From Candidatus Lightella neohaematopini (GTDB taxonomy: Bacteria; Pseudomonadota; Gammaproteobacteria; Enterobacterales; Enterobacteriaceae), in NCBI GenBank assembly GCA_025728535.1, contig JAOBJO010000003.1:1-64000 (forward strand): a DNA stretch of 64,000 nucleotides. The letters run 5' to 3'. This document shows, piece by piece, positions 49,066 to 59,641 of this stretch. The notes under the pieces were generated by a model. The model had not been told where the DNA came from, searched no databases, and was given only the letters and a program-made list of their open reading frames with translations. Position numbers and translations under genes: made by a program. Positions within the stretch are counted from its first letter, which is position 1. Each line of letters starts with the position of its first letter.

Positions 49066-49899
49066 ATGAATATAATTATTAATAATCGTACTTTAGATTT
49101 TTCTAATCCTCATGTTATGGGTATATTAAATGTTACCCCTGATTCATTTTTTGATGGTGGTCGATATAATACTATCAATAAAATTATTAATCATGTTTCT
49201 AGTATGATTAATGATGGTGCTAGTATAATAGATATTGGAGGAGAATCAACTAGACCAGGCTCTGATCATATCAGTGTTAATGATGAATTAGATAGAGTAA
49301 TACCAGTAATAATAGAATTACAAAAACGATTTGATACTATTATATCTGTAAATACTTCAAAAACTGAAGTTATTAAAGAAAGTATATTAACTGGTGTTAA
49401 TATGATTAATAGTATTTACCCATTAGATGGAGAAATATTAAAATTAATTACTGATAGTAATTTATTAGTTTGTCTTATGCATATTCAAGGTACACCAAAA
49501 AATATGCAAGTTTCTCCATATTATTCTAATTTATTGTTAGAAATTAGTGAATATTTTAATAATCAAATTAAAAAATATGAAAAATATGGTATTAAACGTA
49601 ACAGAATAATATTAGATCCTGGTTTTGGTTTTGGTAAAAGTTTATCTCATAATTATACTATATTATCAAAACTAAGTACCTTTAGTAAATTTAGATTACC
49701 ATTATTAGTAGGTATATCACATAAATCTATGATAACCAAATTAATTGGTGCTGCTAAATCATTATATGGTAGTATTACTTGTGCAGCAATTGCTGCAATA
49801 AATGGAGCAAATATTATCCGTGTACATGACGTTGCACAAACTGTTGCTGCCTTAAAAATAGTAAAAGCTACTTTAGCTGCTGAAAAATTAAATTATTAA
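49066..49899 (+). CDS. folP: Dihydropteroate synthase
   Basis: Joins p-aminobenzoate with dihydropterin diphosphate in folate synthesis. It is 277 aa (E. coli 282). MGILNVTPDSFFDGG (N22), GGESTRPGS (59-66), ILDPGFGFGK and IIRVHDV are intact. It lies 8 bases after ftsH, as in E. coli; the next E. coli gene, glmM, is missing. Confidence 0.98.
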   Translation: MNIIINNRTLDFSNPHVMGILNVTPDSFFDGGRYNTINKIINHVSSMINDGASIIDIGGESTRPGSDHISVNDELDRVIPVIIELQKRFDTIISVNTSKTEVIKESILTGVNMINSIYPLDGEILKLITDSNLLVCLMHIQGTPKNMQVSPYYSNLLLEISEYFNNQIKKYEKYGIKRNRIILDPGFGFGKSLSHNYTILSKLSTFSKFRLPLLVGISHKSMITKLIGAAKSLYGSITCAAIAAINGANIIRVHDVAQTVAALKIVKATLAAEKLNY

Positions 49900-50144
49900 T
49901 ATTTTAGTATAAAATTAATTTATAGTATGCAATAGTTACTATCTACTATATTAGTTTACATAATTTGTATATTAATATACAATGGTCAACTTATATTATC
50001 TTATTAGCTTTATAGCTTATTATTTAAATAATTATAAGCGTAATCTTTATTGGTTAACATTATAAATTTAAATGATTTTGATTTAAAATTAATTTTTATT
50101 TAAATTTGTATTACCTAAGCATTTCATATTTTAGGACAAAGAGT

Positions 50145-50444
50145 ATGTATAAAATATCACTAATTATATTTTTACTAATATCAATTATTTTAATTATAGT
50201 TATAATGTTACAAAACAAAAAATACGATGTTGGATTAACATTTAGTACACATAATTTGCCTAATATATTATCTAATTCAATTAGTACTGGTAGTACCATG
50301 ATTAAGATTACTATAATACTAGCAATACTATTTTTTTTGTTTAGTTTATTGTTAGCTAATTTAACTAAAAATATTAAAAATCAAAATAATATTTGGCAAA
50401 CATCAAAATGTCTTAAATGTTTAAAACAAAATATTAATAAGTAA
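50145..50444 (+). CDS. secG: Protein translocase subunit SecG
   Basis: Small membrane subunit of the SecYEG channel. From the ATG at 50145 (AAAGAG just upstream) it is 99 aa (E. coli 110). Two membrane helices, about 1-22 and 52-73, are joined by a Gly/Ser-poor loop. MLQNKKYDVGLTF corresponds to the E. coli MLQQGKGADMGASF. The tail is diverged. Upstream of tRNA-Leu as in E. coli. Confidence 0.92.
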   Translation: MYKISLIIFLLISIILIIVIMLQNKKYDVGLTFSTHNLPNILSNSISTGSTMIKITIILAILFFLFSLLLANLTKNIKNQNNIWQTSKCLKCLKQNINK

Positions 50445-50483
50445 TACTTAATTATTATTTTAGTTTAAGTATTTTATTTTTTT

Positions 50484-50568
50484 ACCGAGGTGGTGAAATA
50501 GGTAAACACGCTACTTTGAGGTGGTAGTACCATTGTTTGGTTTACGGGTTCAAGTCCCGTCCTCGGTA
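50484..50568 (+). tRNA. leuU: tRNA-Leu (GAG)
   Basis: An 85-nt class II tRNA. Acceptor ACCGAGG pairs with CCTCGGT, discriminator A. Anticodon GAG is at 50518-50520 within CTACTTTGAGGTGGTAG. T-arm ACGGGTTCAAGTCCCGT. Close to E. coli leuU and in the same place, between secG and nusA. CCA is not encoded. E. coli metY, which follows leuU, is absent. Confidence 0.96.
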
Positions 50569-50878
50569 TTTTATTAATTGATTTACTAATATTTATATTA
50601 TTTTGTAATGAGTACATTAATAACTTAAAAAAAACTTAAATACATGTAATAAAATAATAAATATTAAATATAAATTGTTTAATAATATGATTTTAATAGA
50701 TATAATAATTTTATAATTACTGTATTAAACAATATTGTTTATAGTTATTTTAAGTAATAAGAATTGTAGATATATAGTAACGTATTTAAATTACATTAAA
50801 TAAAAAATTTATAATTATATCTATAAATTATAATCTAATAACTATCTATAATGTTGTAATTAATTTGAGATAATTAGA
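50569..50878. other. Intergenic region, tRNA-Leu to nusA
   Basis: About 310 bases where E. coli has metY and rimP. Neither can be recognised. No tRNA cloverleaf or reading frame of note is seen. Confidence 0.5.
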
Positions 50879-52357
50879 ATGAATAAAGAAATTTTAGCTG
50901 TTGTAGAAGCAGTTTCGAATGAAAAATTGGTTACGAGAGAAAAGATTTTTGAAACATTAGAACTTGCTATTGCTGTAGCAACAAAGAAAAAATATACACA
51001 TGATATAGAAGTTCGTGTTAGCATAGATCGAAGATCTGGTAATTTTAGTACTTTTAGACGTTGGTTGGTGGTATATGAAGTTACACAACCAACAAAAGAA
51101 ATTACTATTGATGCTGCTTTATTAGATAAGCAAGATGTTAAAATTGGTGATTACATAGAAGATGAAATTGAATCAGTTAATTTTGATAGAATAACTACCC
51201 AAATTGCTAAGCAAGTAATAATACAAAAAGTTCGTGAAGCAGAACGAGCAACAATGTTAGAACATTTTATAAATCGTAAAGGAAAAATAATTACTGGTAT
51301 TGTTAAAAGAATTAATAGAGACGGTATAAATGTTGACGTTGGTAATAATGCTGATGCTATAATTTTAAGAGAAGATATGTTACCCAGAGATAATTTTCGT
51401 ATAGGTGATAGAGTAAAAGGTATACTATATGCGGTAAAACCAGAAAATAAAGGGGCACAATTATTTATTAGTAGAGTAAAACCAGCTCTATTAATAGAAT
51501 TGTTTCGTATAGAAGTACCAGAAATTAATGAAGAGATTATTGAAATTAAAGCAGTGGTTAGAGATCCTGGGTTAAGAGCAAAAATAGCTGTTAAAACTAA
51601 TGACAAAAGAATCGATCCTATTGGTGCTTGTGTAGGTATGCGAGGAGCTAGAGTACAAGCAGTATCTAACGAATTAGGTGGTGAACGAATTGATATTATT
51701 TTATGGGCCGATAATCCAGCACAATTTGTGATTAATGCTATAACATCAGCGGATGTATCATCAATTATAGTAGATGAAGATAAACATACTATGGATATTG
51801 CAGTAGAAGAGAATAATTTAGCACAAGTTATTGGTCGTAATGGACAAAATATTAAATTAGCATCTCAATTAAGTGGTTGGGAATTAAATGTTATGACTTC
51901 TGCTATGTTAGAAGCTAAGCATAAAGCTGAAGAACAAACTGTATTAAATAATTTTACAAAAAAGTTATTAATTAATTTGTCTACAGCTAAAATATTAGTA
52001 GATCATGGTTTCTCGTCTATTGAGGAATTAGCGTATATTTCCAAAAATGAATTATTAGAAATAAAGTCAATAGATCAAAATGAAATATTATTAATTCAAG
52101 AAAAAGCAAAAAGTATAATTGGTTTTAATCTTAAAAACAAAAATTATAACCAATTAACTACTAATGTGTTATCGCAGTTGCCTGGAGTAGATGAAAATAT
52201 ATTGACAAAATTAATATCACATAATATTTCTACATTAGAAAAATTAGCGGAACAAAGTATTGATGATTTAATAGACATTAAAGGATTAGATAGTAAAAAA
52301 GCAGGAGAATTAATTATGGCAGCACGTGACTTATGTTGGTTTAATAAGTCAAGTTAA
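50879..52357 (+). CDS. nusA: Transcription termination/antitermination protein NusA
   Basis: Binds RNA polymerase and nascent RNA in pausing, termination and antitermination. It is 492 aa (E. coli 495), so full length. Order: N-terminal polymerase-binding domain (1-130), S1 (about 135-200), two KH domains ([18 protein letters not shown] and [12 protein letters not shown]), then two acidic repeats (about 360-490). Retention of the acidic repeats fits with a kept SuhB, which in E. coli contacts this region. Confidence 0.98.
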   Translation: MNKEILAVVEAVSNEKLVTREKIFETLELAIAVATKKKYTHDIEVRVSIDRRSGNFSTFRRWLVVYEVTQPTKEITIDAALLDKQDVKIGDYIEDEIESVNFDRITTQIAKQVIIQKVREAERATMLEHFINRKGKIITGIVKRINRDGINVDVGNNADAIILREDMLPRDNFRIGDRVKGILYAVKPENKGAQLFISRVKPALLIELFRIEVPEINEEIIEIKAVVRDPGLRAKIAVKTNDKRIDPIGACVGMRGARVQAVSNELGGERIDIILWADNPAQFVINAITSADVSSIIVDEDKHTMDIAVEENNLAQVIGRNGQNIKLASQLSGWELNVMTSAMLEAKHKAEEQTVLNNFTKKLLINLSTAKILVDHGFSSIEELAYISKNELLEIKSIDQNEILLIQEKAKSIIGFNLKNKNYNQLTTNVLSQLPGVDENILTKLISHNISTLEKLAEQSIDDLIDIKGLDSKKAGELIMAARDLCWFNKSS

Positions 52358-52430
52358 CAAATATATTATACTTAAAGTAATATAAAATTGGTTAAGTATT
52401 TTAATTGTTTACAGTTACTAATATATAACA

Positions 52431-54659
52431 ATGAATAAATTAATTTTACAAAGAAAAAAGAGAAGTACATTAAATATCCTTGATAATCAAGGTAAAAATA
52501 AATCAATAAAAATTGAGATACGTAAAAAAACTAGTGTTTGCAAAAAAAAAATATTTTTAGACAAAAATAAATACATCGATAATGATATCGATATTAGTGA
52601 TAATCAACTACAATTATCTAAAAAAATAAATAATATTAAATCTAATAATAAAAGTGTTTATTATAAAAATAATATAGATGATTCTCCTAGAAGGAAATAC
52701 ACAAAATCAAAAAATAAGAATACTATTTTTCTTAGTAAGAAATATAAGGAACGTAACAATCTTAATGATTCATTAGTATTAAATGAATATACTAAAAATA
52801 GTAAATCTATAATAAAATCTAAACTTTCATTTGATAAAAAACTAAATAATAAATTGGATAATATTAAAGTATGTAATGTAAAACAATCTATACTAATGCA
52901 TAAATTTAATAAACCGCAACATAACATTAGCCGTAATATAGTAATTAATAAAATTTTAACAGTAACAGAATTAGCTAATAAAATATCGGTAAAATCATCA
53001 AAGATAATTAATCTAATGGCTAAATTAGGAAGTATAGTTAATCATAATGATATCCTTAATCAGGAAGCTATACAATTAATATTAGAAGATATGGGTCATA
53101 AAGTAATTTTTTATGACGAAAATAAACTAGAAAATGATTTAATTAATAATTCTAATAAAAACCCAGTATTTAAATATAGACCACCAATTATTACTATTGC
53201 TGGTCATGTTGATCATGGAAAAACATCGTTGTTAGACTATATAAAATCAACTAAATTAGTTGATCAGGAAATTGGTGGTATTACTCAAACTATTAAAGCT
53301 TATCAAATAAATCAGGATAATAAAATAATTACCTTTATAGACACTCCGGGACATGGAGCATTTATCAATATGAGAATCAGAGGAATAAAAATTACTGATG
53401 TTATTGTCTTAATTATAGCAGCAGATGACGGTGTTATGCCTCAAACTATTGAAATTATTAAACAAGCAAAATTGTATCAAATACCAGTAATTGTTGCAAT
53501 TAATAAGATAGATAAACCTAACTCTAATATAGATAAAATTAAACGTGACTTAACTAAACATAACATTATATCCACAGAATGGGGTGGAGAAAATAAGTTT
53601 GTTTATATATCAGCTAAATTAGGTATTGGTATTAATGAATTAATAGAAGTAATACTCTTACAAACAAAATTAATGAATTTAAAAACAGTATTTAATGGAC
53701 CAGTTAAAGGAACAGTAATAGAATCATATTTAGATAAAAAACGTGGCCCAATAGTAGTTATTTTAATACATGAGGGTACACTAAAAATAGGTGATTTTAT
53801 ATTGTGTGGATTAGCTTATGGGCGAGTACGTGCTATGTATAATGATAATAAACATCGTATTACTCAAGCATTACCATCAACTCCAGTTGAAGTGTTAGGT
53901 TTATCTAGTCTACCTAATTCTGGTGATTTATTAATTTCACTAAACAATGAAAAACATATCAAGAATATTATAAATTATAGAAAACGAAAAGTACATGAAT
54001 TAAGGATTAACAATGATAAGAAAAAAGAGATAAACATTAATGATATGTTTAATATTAAAGAACAAGTAAATGAGTTAAATTTTTTAGTAAAAACTGATAC
54101 TTATGGAATTAATGAAGTAATAGTTAGCACATTAACTAAATTATCAAACGATAGAATACAAATAAAAATTGTAAGTTCTAGCATTGGTGTTATTAACGAA
54201 ACTGATATTACATTAGCTAGTTCATTTAAAGCAATAATTATTGGTTTCAATGTAAAAATTAGTAATTATATACGTAAAATTAGTATTAATAGTGGTGTAT
54301 GTATTAAATGTTACTCAGTAATTTATGATTTAATTCATGATATGAAACAGATAATTGATAATATAATTAATCAATATCAAGTTCCAGCAAAACAATTATC
54401 TGGTATAGCTGAAATTCGTAATATATTCAAATTTAAGAATTATACTATTGCTGGTTGTATGGTAATTAATGGTAATATTAAACAACATGCTAATATTAAT
54501 ATACTTAGAAATAATAAAATTATATTCAGTAGTACTATTGAATCATTAAAAAGATTTAAAGATAATGTTAGTGAAGTACGTAGTGGTATGGATTGTGGTA
54601 TAATTGTAAAAAATTATAGTGATTTATTAGTTGGTGATATTATTAAAGCATTTAATTAA
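52431..54659 (+). CDS. infB: Translation initiation factor IF-2
   Basis: GTPase that brings initiator tRNA to the 30S subunit. It is 742 aa (E. coli 890); the shortening is in the N-terminal region, which here is a Lys/Asn/Ser-rich linker (1-170). G1 is AGHVDHGKT (257-265), then GGITQTIKAYQI, DTPGHGAF and NKIDKP, followed by the C-terminal initiator-tRNA binding domains. Follows nusA as in E. coli. Confidence 0.98.
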   Translation: MNKLILQRKKRSTLNILDNQGKNKSIKIEIRKKTSVCKKKIFLDKNKYIDNDIDISDNQLQLSKKINNIKSNNKSVYYKNNIDDSPRRKYTKSKNKNTIFLSKKYKERNNLNDSLVLNEYTKNSKSIIKSKLSFDKKLNNKLDNIKVCNVKQSILMHKFNKPQHNISRNIVINKILTVTELANKISVKSSKIINLMAKLGSIVNHNDILNQEAIQLILEDMGHKVIFYDENKLENDLINNSNKNPVFKYRPPIITIAGHVDHGKTSLLDYIKSTKLVDQEIGGITQTIKAYQINQDNKIITFIDTPGHGAFINMRIRGIKITDVIVLIIAADDGVMPQTIEIIKQAKLYQIPVIVAINKIDKPNSNIDKIKRDLTKHNIISTEWGGENKFVYISAKLGIGINELIEVILLQTKLMNLKTVFNGPVKGTVIESYLDKKRGPIVVILIHEGTLKIGDFILCGLAYGRVRAMYNDNKHRITQALPSTPVEVLGLSSLPNSGDLLISLNNEKHIKNIINYRKRKVHELRINNDKKKEININDMFNIKEQVNELNFLVKTDTYGINEVIVSTLTKLSNDRIQIKIVSSSIGVINETDITLASSFKAIIIGFNVKISNYIRKISINSGVCIKCYSVIYDLIHDMKQIIDNIINQYQVPAKQLSGIAEIRNIFKFKNYTIAGCMVINGNIKQHANINILRNNKIIFSSTIESLKRFKDNVSEVRSGMDCGIIVKNYSDLLVGDIIKAFN

Positions 54660-54682
54660 AAGATAAATTAGAATATACTATT

Positions 54683-55039
54683 ATGTTCGTACAAAAAAAT
54701 TATAGAATACAGCGTATTGCTAAAATTTTATACAAAGAAATTACAAAGATAATATTATATAAATTAAATAATCCTAATATTGGAATTATTACTATTTCTA
54801 AAGTATTAATTTCTAATGATCTACATTATGTTAAAGTATTTATTACTTCCTTAAATAAAAATAATATAAATCAAATAAATTTTAGTATTAAACCACTAAC
54901 ACAAGCTACTAACTACATTAAATACCATATAAATAAACATGTATTATTAAAAAAGGTACGACATATAATATTTTTATCTGATAATACTTTATTAAAAAGT
55001 ATAAAGGTTATTAACTTAATTAATAATATTAAATACTAA
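54683..55039 (+). CDS. rbfA: Ribosome-binding factor A
   Basis: 30S maturation factor with a KH-like fold. It is 118 aa (E. coli 133). RIQRIAKILYKEITKII, GIITISKVLISNDLHYVKVF and LLKKVRHIIFLSDNTL match the family. The C-terminal tail is trimmed. In E. coli truB comes next, before rpsO; it is missing here. Confidence 0.95.
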   Translation: MFVQKNYRIQRIAKILYKEITKIILYKLNNPNIGIITISKVLISNDLHYVKVFITSLNKNNINQINFSIKPLTQATNYIKYHINKHVLLKKVRHIIFLSDNTLLKSIKVINLINNIKY

Positions 55040-55094
55040 ATTTATTTACAGTAAACTATAGATAATAGTTTATAACTATATTATGGGATTTATT

Positions 55095-55358
55095 ATGAAT
55101 TCATATTGTCAAAAAAAGAAAATAATTATTAGTTTTGGTAAATCTGAACAAAATAGTGGTATGACGGAGGTACAAGTTGCACTTCTTAGTCAGAGAATTA
55201 ATAAACTTAAACAACATTTTTTAAAACATAAAAAGGATTATCATAGTAAACGTGGATTATTAAGTATGGTAAATAAGCGTAGGAAATTACTAAATTACTT
55301 GAAAAGAATTGATATATTAAGATATAATAACTTAGTTAATTTGTTAAAATTACGTTAA
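55095..55358 (+). CDS. rpsO: 30S ribosomal protein S15
   Basis: Primary 16S rRNA-binding protein of the platform. From the ATG at 55095 it is 87 aa (E. coli 89); GGGA lies 7 bases upstream. An ATG at 55083 would add four residues. TEVQVALLSQRINKL, HKKDYHSKRGLLSMV and RRKLLNYLKR are near identical to E. coli. Followed by pnp as in E. coli. Confidence 0.97.
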   Translation: MNSYCQKKKIIISFGKSEQNSGMTEVQVALLSQRINKLKQHFLKHKKDYHSKRGLLSMVNKRRKLLNYLKRIDILRYNNLVNLLKLR

Positions 55359-55436
55359 TATAAGTTCAAAGTAATATTTATCAGTTTATATCTTTAAATT
55401 ATTTATTACTAATTTAAATTAAAATAAGGAATGGTT

Positions 55437-57515
55437 TTGCAAAATATAGTTTCTCAAAAATTTAATTATGGTAACAATAGTGTAATTATTGAAACTGGCA
55501 GAATTGCTAGGCAAGCCACTTCGTCAGTAATTGTTAATATTGATGACACTGTAGTTCTAGTTACTATGGTATATGTTAAACAACCAGAGATAAATAGTAT
55601 ATTTTTACCATTAATAGTTAATTATCAAGAACGTACCTATGCTGCTGGACGTTTTCCTGGTGGTTTTTTTAGAAGAGAAGGTCGTCCTACAGAAAATGAA
55701 ATATTAATTTCTAGACTAATAGATCGTGCTATTCGTCCATTGTTCCCTGATGATTTTTATTACTCTGTACAAATTACAATTACTGTAATGTCAGTAAATC
55801 CACAAGTTTATCCTGATATTGCAGCTGTTATTGGTGTATCTGCGGTTATTTCTATATCTGATATTCCCTTTTTGGGACCAATTGGTGTAGCTAGAGTAGG
55901 ATATATGAATGAAAATTATTATTTAAACCCATCTATTTCTGATATTAATAATAACAGTTTAGATCTAATAGTTGTTAGTACGTCGCAAGCAATTGTTATG
56001 ATTGAAGGTGCTGCTAAATTAATTAATGAATATCAGATGTTAAATGCAATTAAATTTGGTTATGAACAACAACAAGTTGTAATAGATAATATTAACTTAT
56101 TAGTAGATAAATTAAATGTTAATAAATCTACAATTCCAGTAATAGATACTACTAATTTAATTAACCATATTTGTATTTTATTAAAGAATAATCTATGTAA
56201 TATATATCCTTTAAAAATTAATAAGCGTGAGCGCGTTAGTATAATCGATGATATAAAAAATAATATTATGCAATCATTAATATTAAAATATGATGATATT
56301 AATCAAAATGAATTGTCTATCTTAATATCTAGAGCTGAAAAAATAGTTATGCGTGATTTTATTATTAATGATGGTATTCGTATTGATGGACGTAAATTTA
56401 ATGATATTCGTGATATTAATATTGTTTTAGGTATTCTACCCAGAACTCATGGATCAGCATTGTTTTCTCGTGGGGAAACACAAACATTAGTTAGTACTAC
56501 ATTAGGAACAGAACGTAATGCTCAAAATGTTGACGAATTACTAGGTGAACGAATAGATAAGTTTTTATTACATTATAATTTTTTGCCATATTGTGTGGGT
56601 GAAATAGGAATAATTAGTTCTCCTAAGCGTAGAGAGATTGGTCATGGTTATTTAGCGAAACGTGCAATTATTCCTGTGTTACCATATAATAATACATTTT
56701 CTTATACTATACGTTTAGTATCTGAAGTAACAGAATCAGATGGTTCATCATCTATGGCTTCGGTGTGTGGTGCGTCTTTATCATTAATGGATGCTGGTGT
56801 TCCTATAAAAACAGCTGTTGCTGGCGTTGCCATGGGATTAATTAAAAATAACAATAATTTTGTTATACTTAGCGATATTGTTAGTAATGAAGATTATTTT
56901 GGAGATATGGATTGCAAAATTGCTGGTAGTTACCAGGGTATTACTGCAATACAAATGGATATTAAAACTAAAGGTATTACATTTGATATGATTAAAAATA
57001 CTTTGTTTTCAAGTAAGGAGGCACGTATACAGGTTTTAGATATTATGTCTAGTAATATTAATAAACCTAGAGCTGATATTTCTAAATTTGCTCCCCGTAT
57101 TTATACTATTGCAATTGACCCAAATAAAATTAAGACTATTATTGGTAAAGGTGGGCTAGTGATTAAATCATTAACAGAAGCAACAAATACTAACATAGAT
57201 ATAAATGATGACGGTACTATTAAAATTGCTGCATATAATTATGATCAAGCTGATATGGCAATAAAACGTATTTATGATCTTATTAAGGATATAGAAGTTG
57301 GTCAAGTATATACTGGTATTGTAATACGTATTGTTAGTTTTGGTATAATTTTTAATATAAAAGGAAAAGAAGGTTTGGTTCACATATCTCAAATTACTGA
57401 TAAACATGTAAAAAATATTAGTGATTTTGTTAAAGTAGGACAGAAGATACCAGTGAAAGTATTAGAAGTAGATCGTGGTGGACGTATTCGTTTAAGTATG
57501 AAAGCTGTTAATTAA
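55437..57515 (+). CDS. pnp: Polyribonucleotide nucleotidyltransferase (PNPase)
   Basis: 3'-5' phosphorolytic exoribonuclease of mRNA decay. It has two RNase PH domains (YQERTYAAGRFPGGFFRREG; LLHYNFLPYCVGEIG-type block near 380), a KH domain (TIIGKGGLVIKSL) and an S1 domain (GLVHISQI) at the end. I prefer the TTG at 55437: AAGGA lies 6 bases upstream, and the N-terminus then aligns residue for residue with E. coli, whose pnp also starts with UUG as I recall. The ATG at 55431 directly abuts AAGGA and leaves no spacing. It is 692 aa (E. coli 711). Confidence 0.97.
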   Translation: MQNIVSQKFNYGNNSVIIETGRIARQATSSVIVNIDDTVVLVTMVYVKQPEINSIFLPLIVNYQERTYAAGRFPGGFFRREGRPTENEILISRLIDRAIRPLFPDDFYYSVQITITVMSVNPQVYPDIAAVIGVSAVISISDIPFLGPIGVARVGYMNENYYLNPSISDINNNSLDLIVVSTSQAIVMIEGAAKLINEYQMLNAIKFGYEQQQVVIDNINLLVDKLNVNKSTIPVIDTTNLINHICILLKNNLCNIYPLKINKRERVSIIDDIKNNIMQSLILKYDDINQNELSILISRAEKIVMRDFIINDGIRIDGRKFNDIRDINIVLGILPRTHGSALFSRGETQTLVSTTLGTERNAQNVDELLGERIDKFLLHYNFLPYCVGEIGIISSPKRREIGHGYLAKRAIIPVLPYNNTFSYTIRLVSEVTESDGSSSMASVCGASLSLMDAGVPIKTAVAGVAMGLIKNNNNFVILSDIVSNEDYFGDMDCKIAGSYQGITAIQMDIKTKGITFDMIKNTLFSSKEARIQVLDIMSSNINKPRADISKFAPRIYTIAIDPNKIKTIIGKGGLVIKSLTEATNTNIDINDDGTIKIAAYNYDQADMAIKRIYDLIKDIEVGQVYTGIVIRIVSFGIIFNIKGKEGLVHISQITDKHVKNISDFVKVGQKIPVKVLEVDRGGRIRLSMKAVN

Positions 57516-57598
57516 TATTTTAGTGTAACTAATTAGTATAATTTAGTTATAAGTTACATTTATTTTTTTATAAATTGTTAATATTATAAATATTATTT

Positions 57599-58807
57599 AT
57601 GAAACGTTTATTCTTAATTATTATTGATTCATTGGGTATTGGTTCAGCACATGATGCAAGTAAATTTGGTGACATTGGTGCTAATACACTAGGACATATT
57701 GCTGAACATTATTATTATATTAAACATAAAATTTTAAAGATACCTAATTTAACATCTTTAGGTTTGGTTAAGACTATTCAGTATGCTACTAACTATTGTC
57801 CTGTTGGTATGAACTTAAAAACAAATATTATTGGTGGTTATGCTTATGCTAGTTCATTAGCTTCTGGTAAAGATACAATATCTGGGCATTGGGAAATAGC
57901 TGGTGTGTTAGTTCCAAATTGGTATTATTTTAGTAACTTAAAAAATAGTATTCCAGACAATTTATTGAATATAATTTGTAAAGTGAATAATTTATCTGGA
58001 TTTTTAGGTAACTGTCATTCATCAGGTACTGAAATAATTAAAAAATTTGGAGAGGAACATATTACTACTGGTAAGCCAATTATTTATACTTCAGCAGATT
58101 CTGTATGCCAAATAGCCTGTCATGAACATATATTTGGGTTGTCTAATTTATATAATTTATGTATTAGTATAAGAAATATATTGAATAATAGTGCCTACTG
58201 TAATGTTGCTCGGGTAATAGCTAGACCGTTTGTTGGGAATAATGCTAGTAATTTTAAAAGAACTAAAAATCGTTGTGATTTATCATTAGTTCCGCCATCA
58301 ATTACTGTATTTCAAAAACTTATTAAAGAAAAAAATGGTACTGTTGTGTCAATTGGCAAGGTTGCAGATATATATTCTCATGTAGGTATAAATAAACATA
58401 TAAAAGTTTGTGGTATAGATAATTTATTTAATACGATGATATCAGAAATTAATATAGCTAAAAATAATACTGTTATATTTACTAATTTTGTTGACTTTGA
58501 CGAATTATATGGTCATAGAAGAGATATTCTTGGTTATGCTTTAGCTTTAGAATTCTTTGATTATAGATTACCGGAAATAATATCTAAAATGAAGGATAAT
58601 GATATATTAATTATTACAGCTGATCATGGTTGTGATCCTACCTGGAATGGTACTGATCATACTAGAGAATTTGTGCCTATATTAATTTACGGTCCTAGAA
58701 TTAAACCTAAGTATTATGGTTATCGTAATTCTTTTGCTGATATTGGACAAACAATAGTGAAATATTTTAATTTGTCACCAATGAATTACGGTACATCAAT
58801 TTTATAA
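57599..58807 (+). CDS. deoB: Phosphopentomutase
   Basis: Interconverts ribose/deoxyribose 1- and 5-phosphates in nucleoside salvage. It is 402 aa (E. coli 407). Alkaline-phosphatase superfamily metal sites: [16 protein letters not shown] (N-terminus), [11 protein letters not shown] (nucleophile Thr), [10 protein letters not shown] and [12 protein letters not shown]. Forms an operon with deoD; deoC and deoA are absent. Confidence 0.97.
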   Translation: MKRLFLIIIDSLGIGSAHDASKFGDIGANTLGHIAEHYYYIKHKILKIPNLTSLGLVKTIQYATNYCPVGMNLKTNIIGGYAYASSLASGKDTISGHWEIAGVLVPNWYYFSNLKNSIPDNLLNIICKVNNLSGFLGNCHSSGTEIIKKFGEEHITTGKPIIYTSADSVCQIACHEHIFGLSNLYNLCISIRNILNNSAYCNVARVIARPFVGNNASNFKRTKNRCDLSLVPPSITVFQKLIKEKNGTVVSIGKVADIYSHVGINKHIKVCGIDNLFNTMISEINIAKNNTVIFTNFVDFDELYGHRRDILGYALALEFFDYRLPEIISKMKDNDILIITADHGCDPTWNGTDHTREFVPILIYGPRIKPKYYGYRNSFADIGQTIVKYFNLSPMNYGTSIL

Positions 58808-58826
58808 AAATTATGAAGGAAGTTGT

Positions 58827-59540
58827 ATGACAACAACACATATTAATGCAAAATATGGTGATTTTGCTGATGTTATATTAATGCCTGGTGATCCTATGAG
58901 GGCAAAGTATATAGCAAAAAAATTTTTTACTAATTTTCGTGAAGTAAATAATGTTAGAGGTATGTTAGGTTATACTGGTTATTACAAAAATAGAGTTATG
59001 TCAGTTATGGGACACGGTATAGGTATACCATCTTGTTCTATTTATGTTAGAGAATTAATAGTAGATTTTGGTGTAAAAAAAATTATTCGTGTTGGTTCAT
59101 GTGGTGCTGTAAAACAAGAATTAAATCTAAGAGATATTATTGTTGGTATAGCTGCTAGTACAAATTCTAAGGTTAATCGTATACGTTTTATGGATAATGA
59201 TTTTTCTGCTGTAGCTGATTTTAATATGATTTGTAATGTAGTAAATGTTGCTAGTATTCTTAATATTAACATTCACGTTGGTAGTATTTTTTCTACTGAT
59301 TTGTTCTATACCCCACAACATAGTAAAAAATTACTAAGTATATTAATTAAATATGGTATTTTAGGAATAGAGATGGAAGCAGCTGGAATATATAGTATTG
59401 CAGCTGAATTAGGAGCTAAAGCGTTAGTAATATGTACTGTTTCAGATCATGTCTTAAAAAAGACTAGTCTTAGTGTGTTAGAAAGACAAAATTCTTTTGA
59501 TGATATGATTATTTTAGCGTTAGAATCACTATTAATTTAA
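58827..59540 (+). CDS. deoD: Purine nucleoside phosphorylase DeoD
   Basis: Cleaves purine (deoxy)nucleosides with phosphate; its sugar-phosphate product goes to DeoB. It is 237 aa (E. coli 239). [33 protein letters not shown] and TVSDHV with D207 are intact. GAAGGA lies 6 bases before the ATG. The stop codon is directly followed by tRNA-Ser(CGA). Confidence 0.97.
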   Translation: MTTTHINAKYGDFADVILMPGDPMRAKYIAKKFFTNFREVNNVRGMLGYTGYYKNRVMSVMGHGIGIPSCSIYVRELIVDFGVKKIIRVGSCGAVKQELNLRDIIVGIAASTNSKVNRIRFMDNDFSAVADFNMICNVVNVASILNINIHVGSIFSTDLFYTPQHSKKLLSILIKYGILGIEMEAAGIYSIAAELGAKALVICTVSDHVLKKTSLSVLERQNSFDDMIILALESLLI

Positions 59541-59630
59541 GGAGAGGTGCCAGAGATAGGTTTAATGGGGCGAATTCGAAATTCGTTAAGAAATAAAAAT
59601 TCTTCCAGGGTTCGAATCCCTGTCTCTCCT
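59541..59630 (+). tRNA. tRNA-Ser (CGA)
   Basis: A 90-nt class II tRNA. Acceptor GGAGAGG pairs with TCTCTCC (last pair G-T). Anticodon stem GCGAA / TTCGT, loop TTCGAAA, anticodon CGA at 59577-59579, reading UCG. Long variable arm (AAGAA..TTCTT) and T-arm CAGGGTTCGAATCCCTG. The base in the discriminator position is T, where enterobacterial tRNA-Ser has G. No CCA is encoded. Its first base follows the deoD stop with no gap, so it is probably cut from the deo transcript. Confidence 0.92.
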
Positions 59631-59641
59631 TATTTTTTAAT

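Noticed and set aside
51151-51606. 151-aa minus-strand open frame inside nusA
   Set aside because: Lies antisense to the S1/KH region of NusA, whose protein sequence is clearly conserved; a by-product of codon bias.
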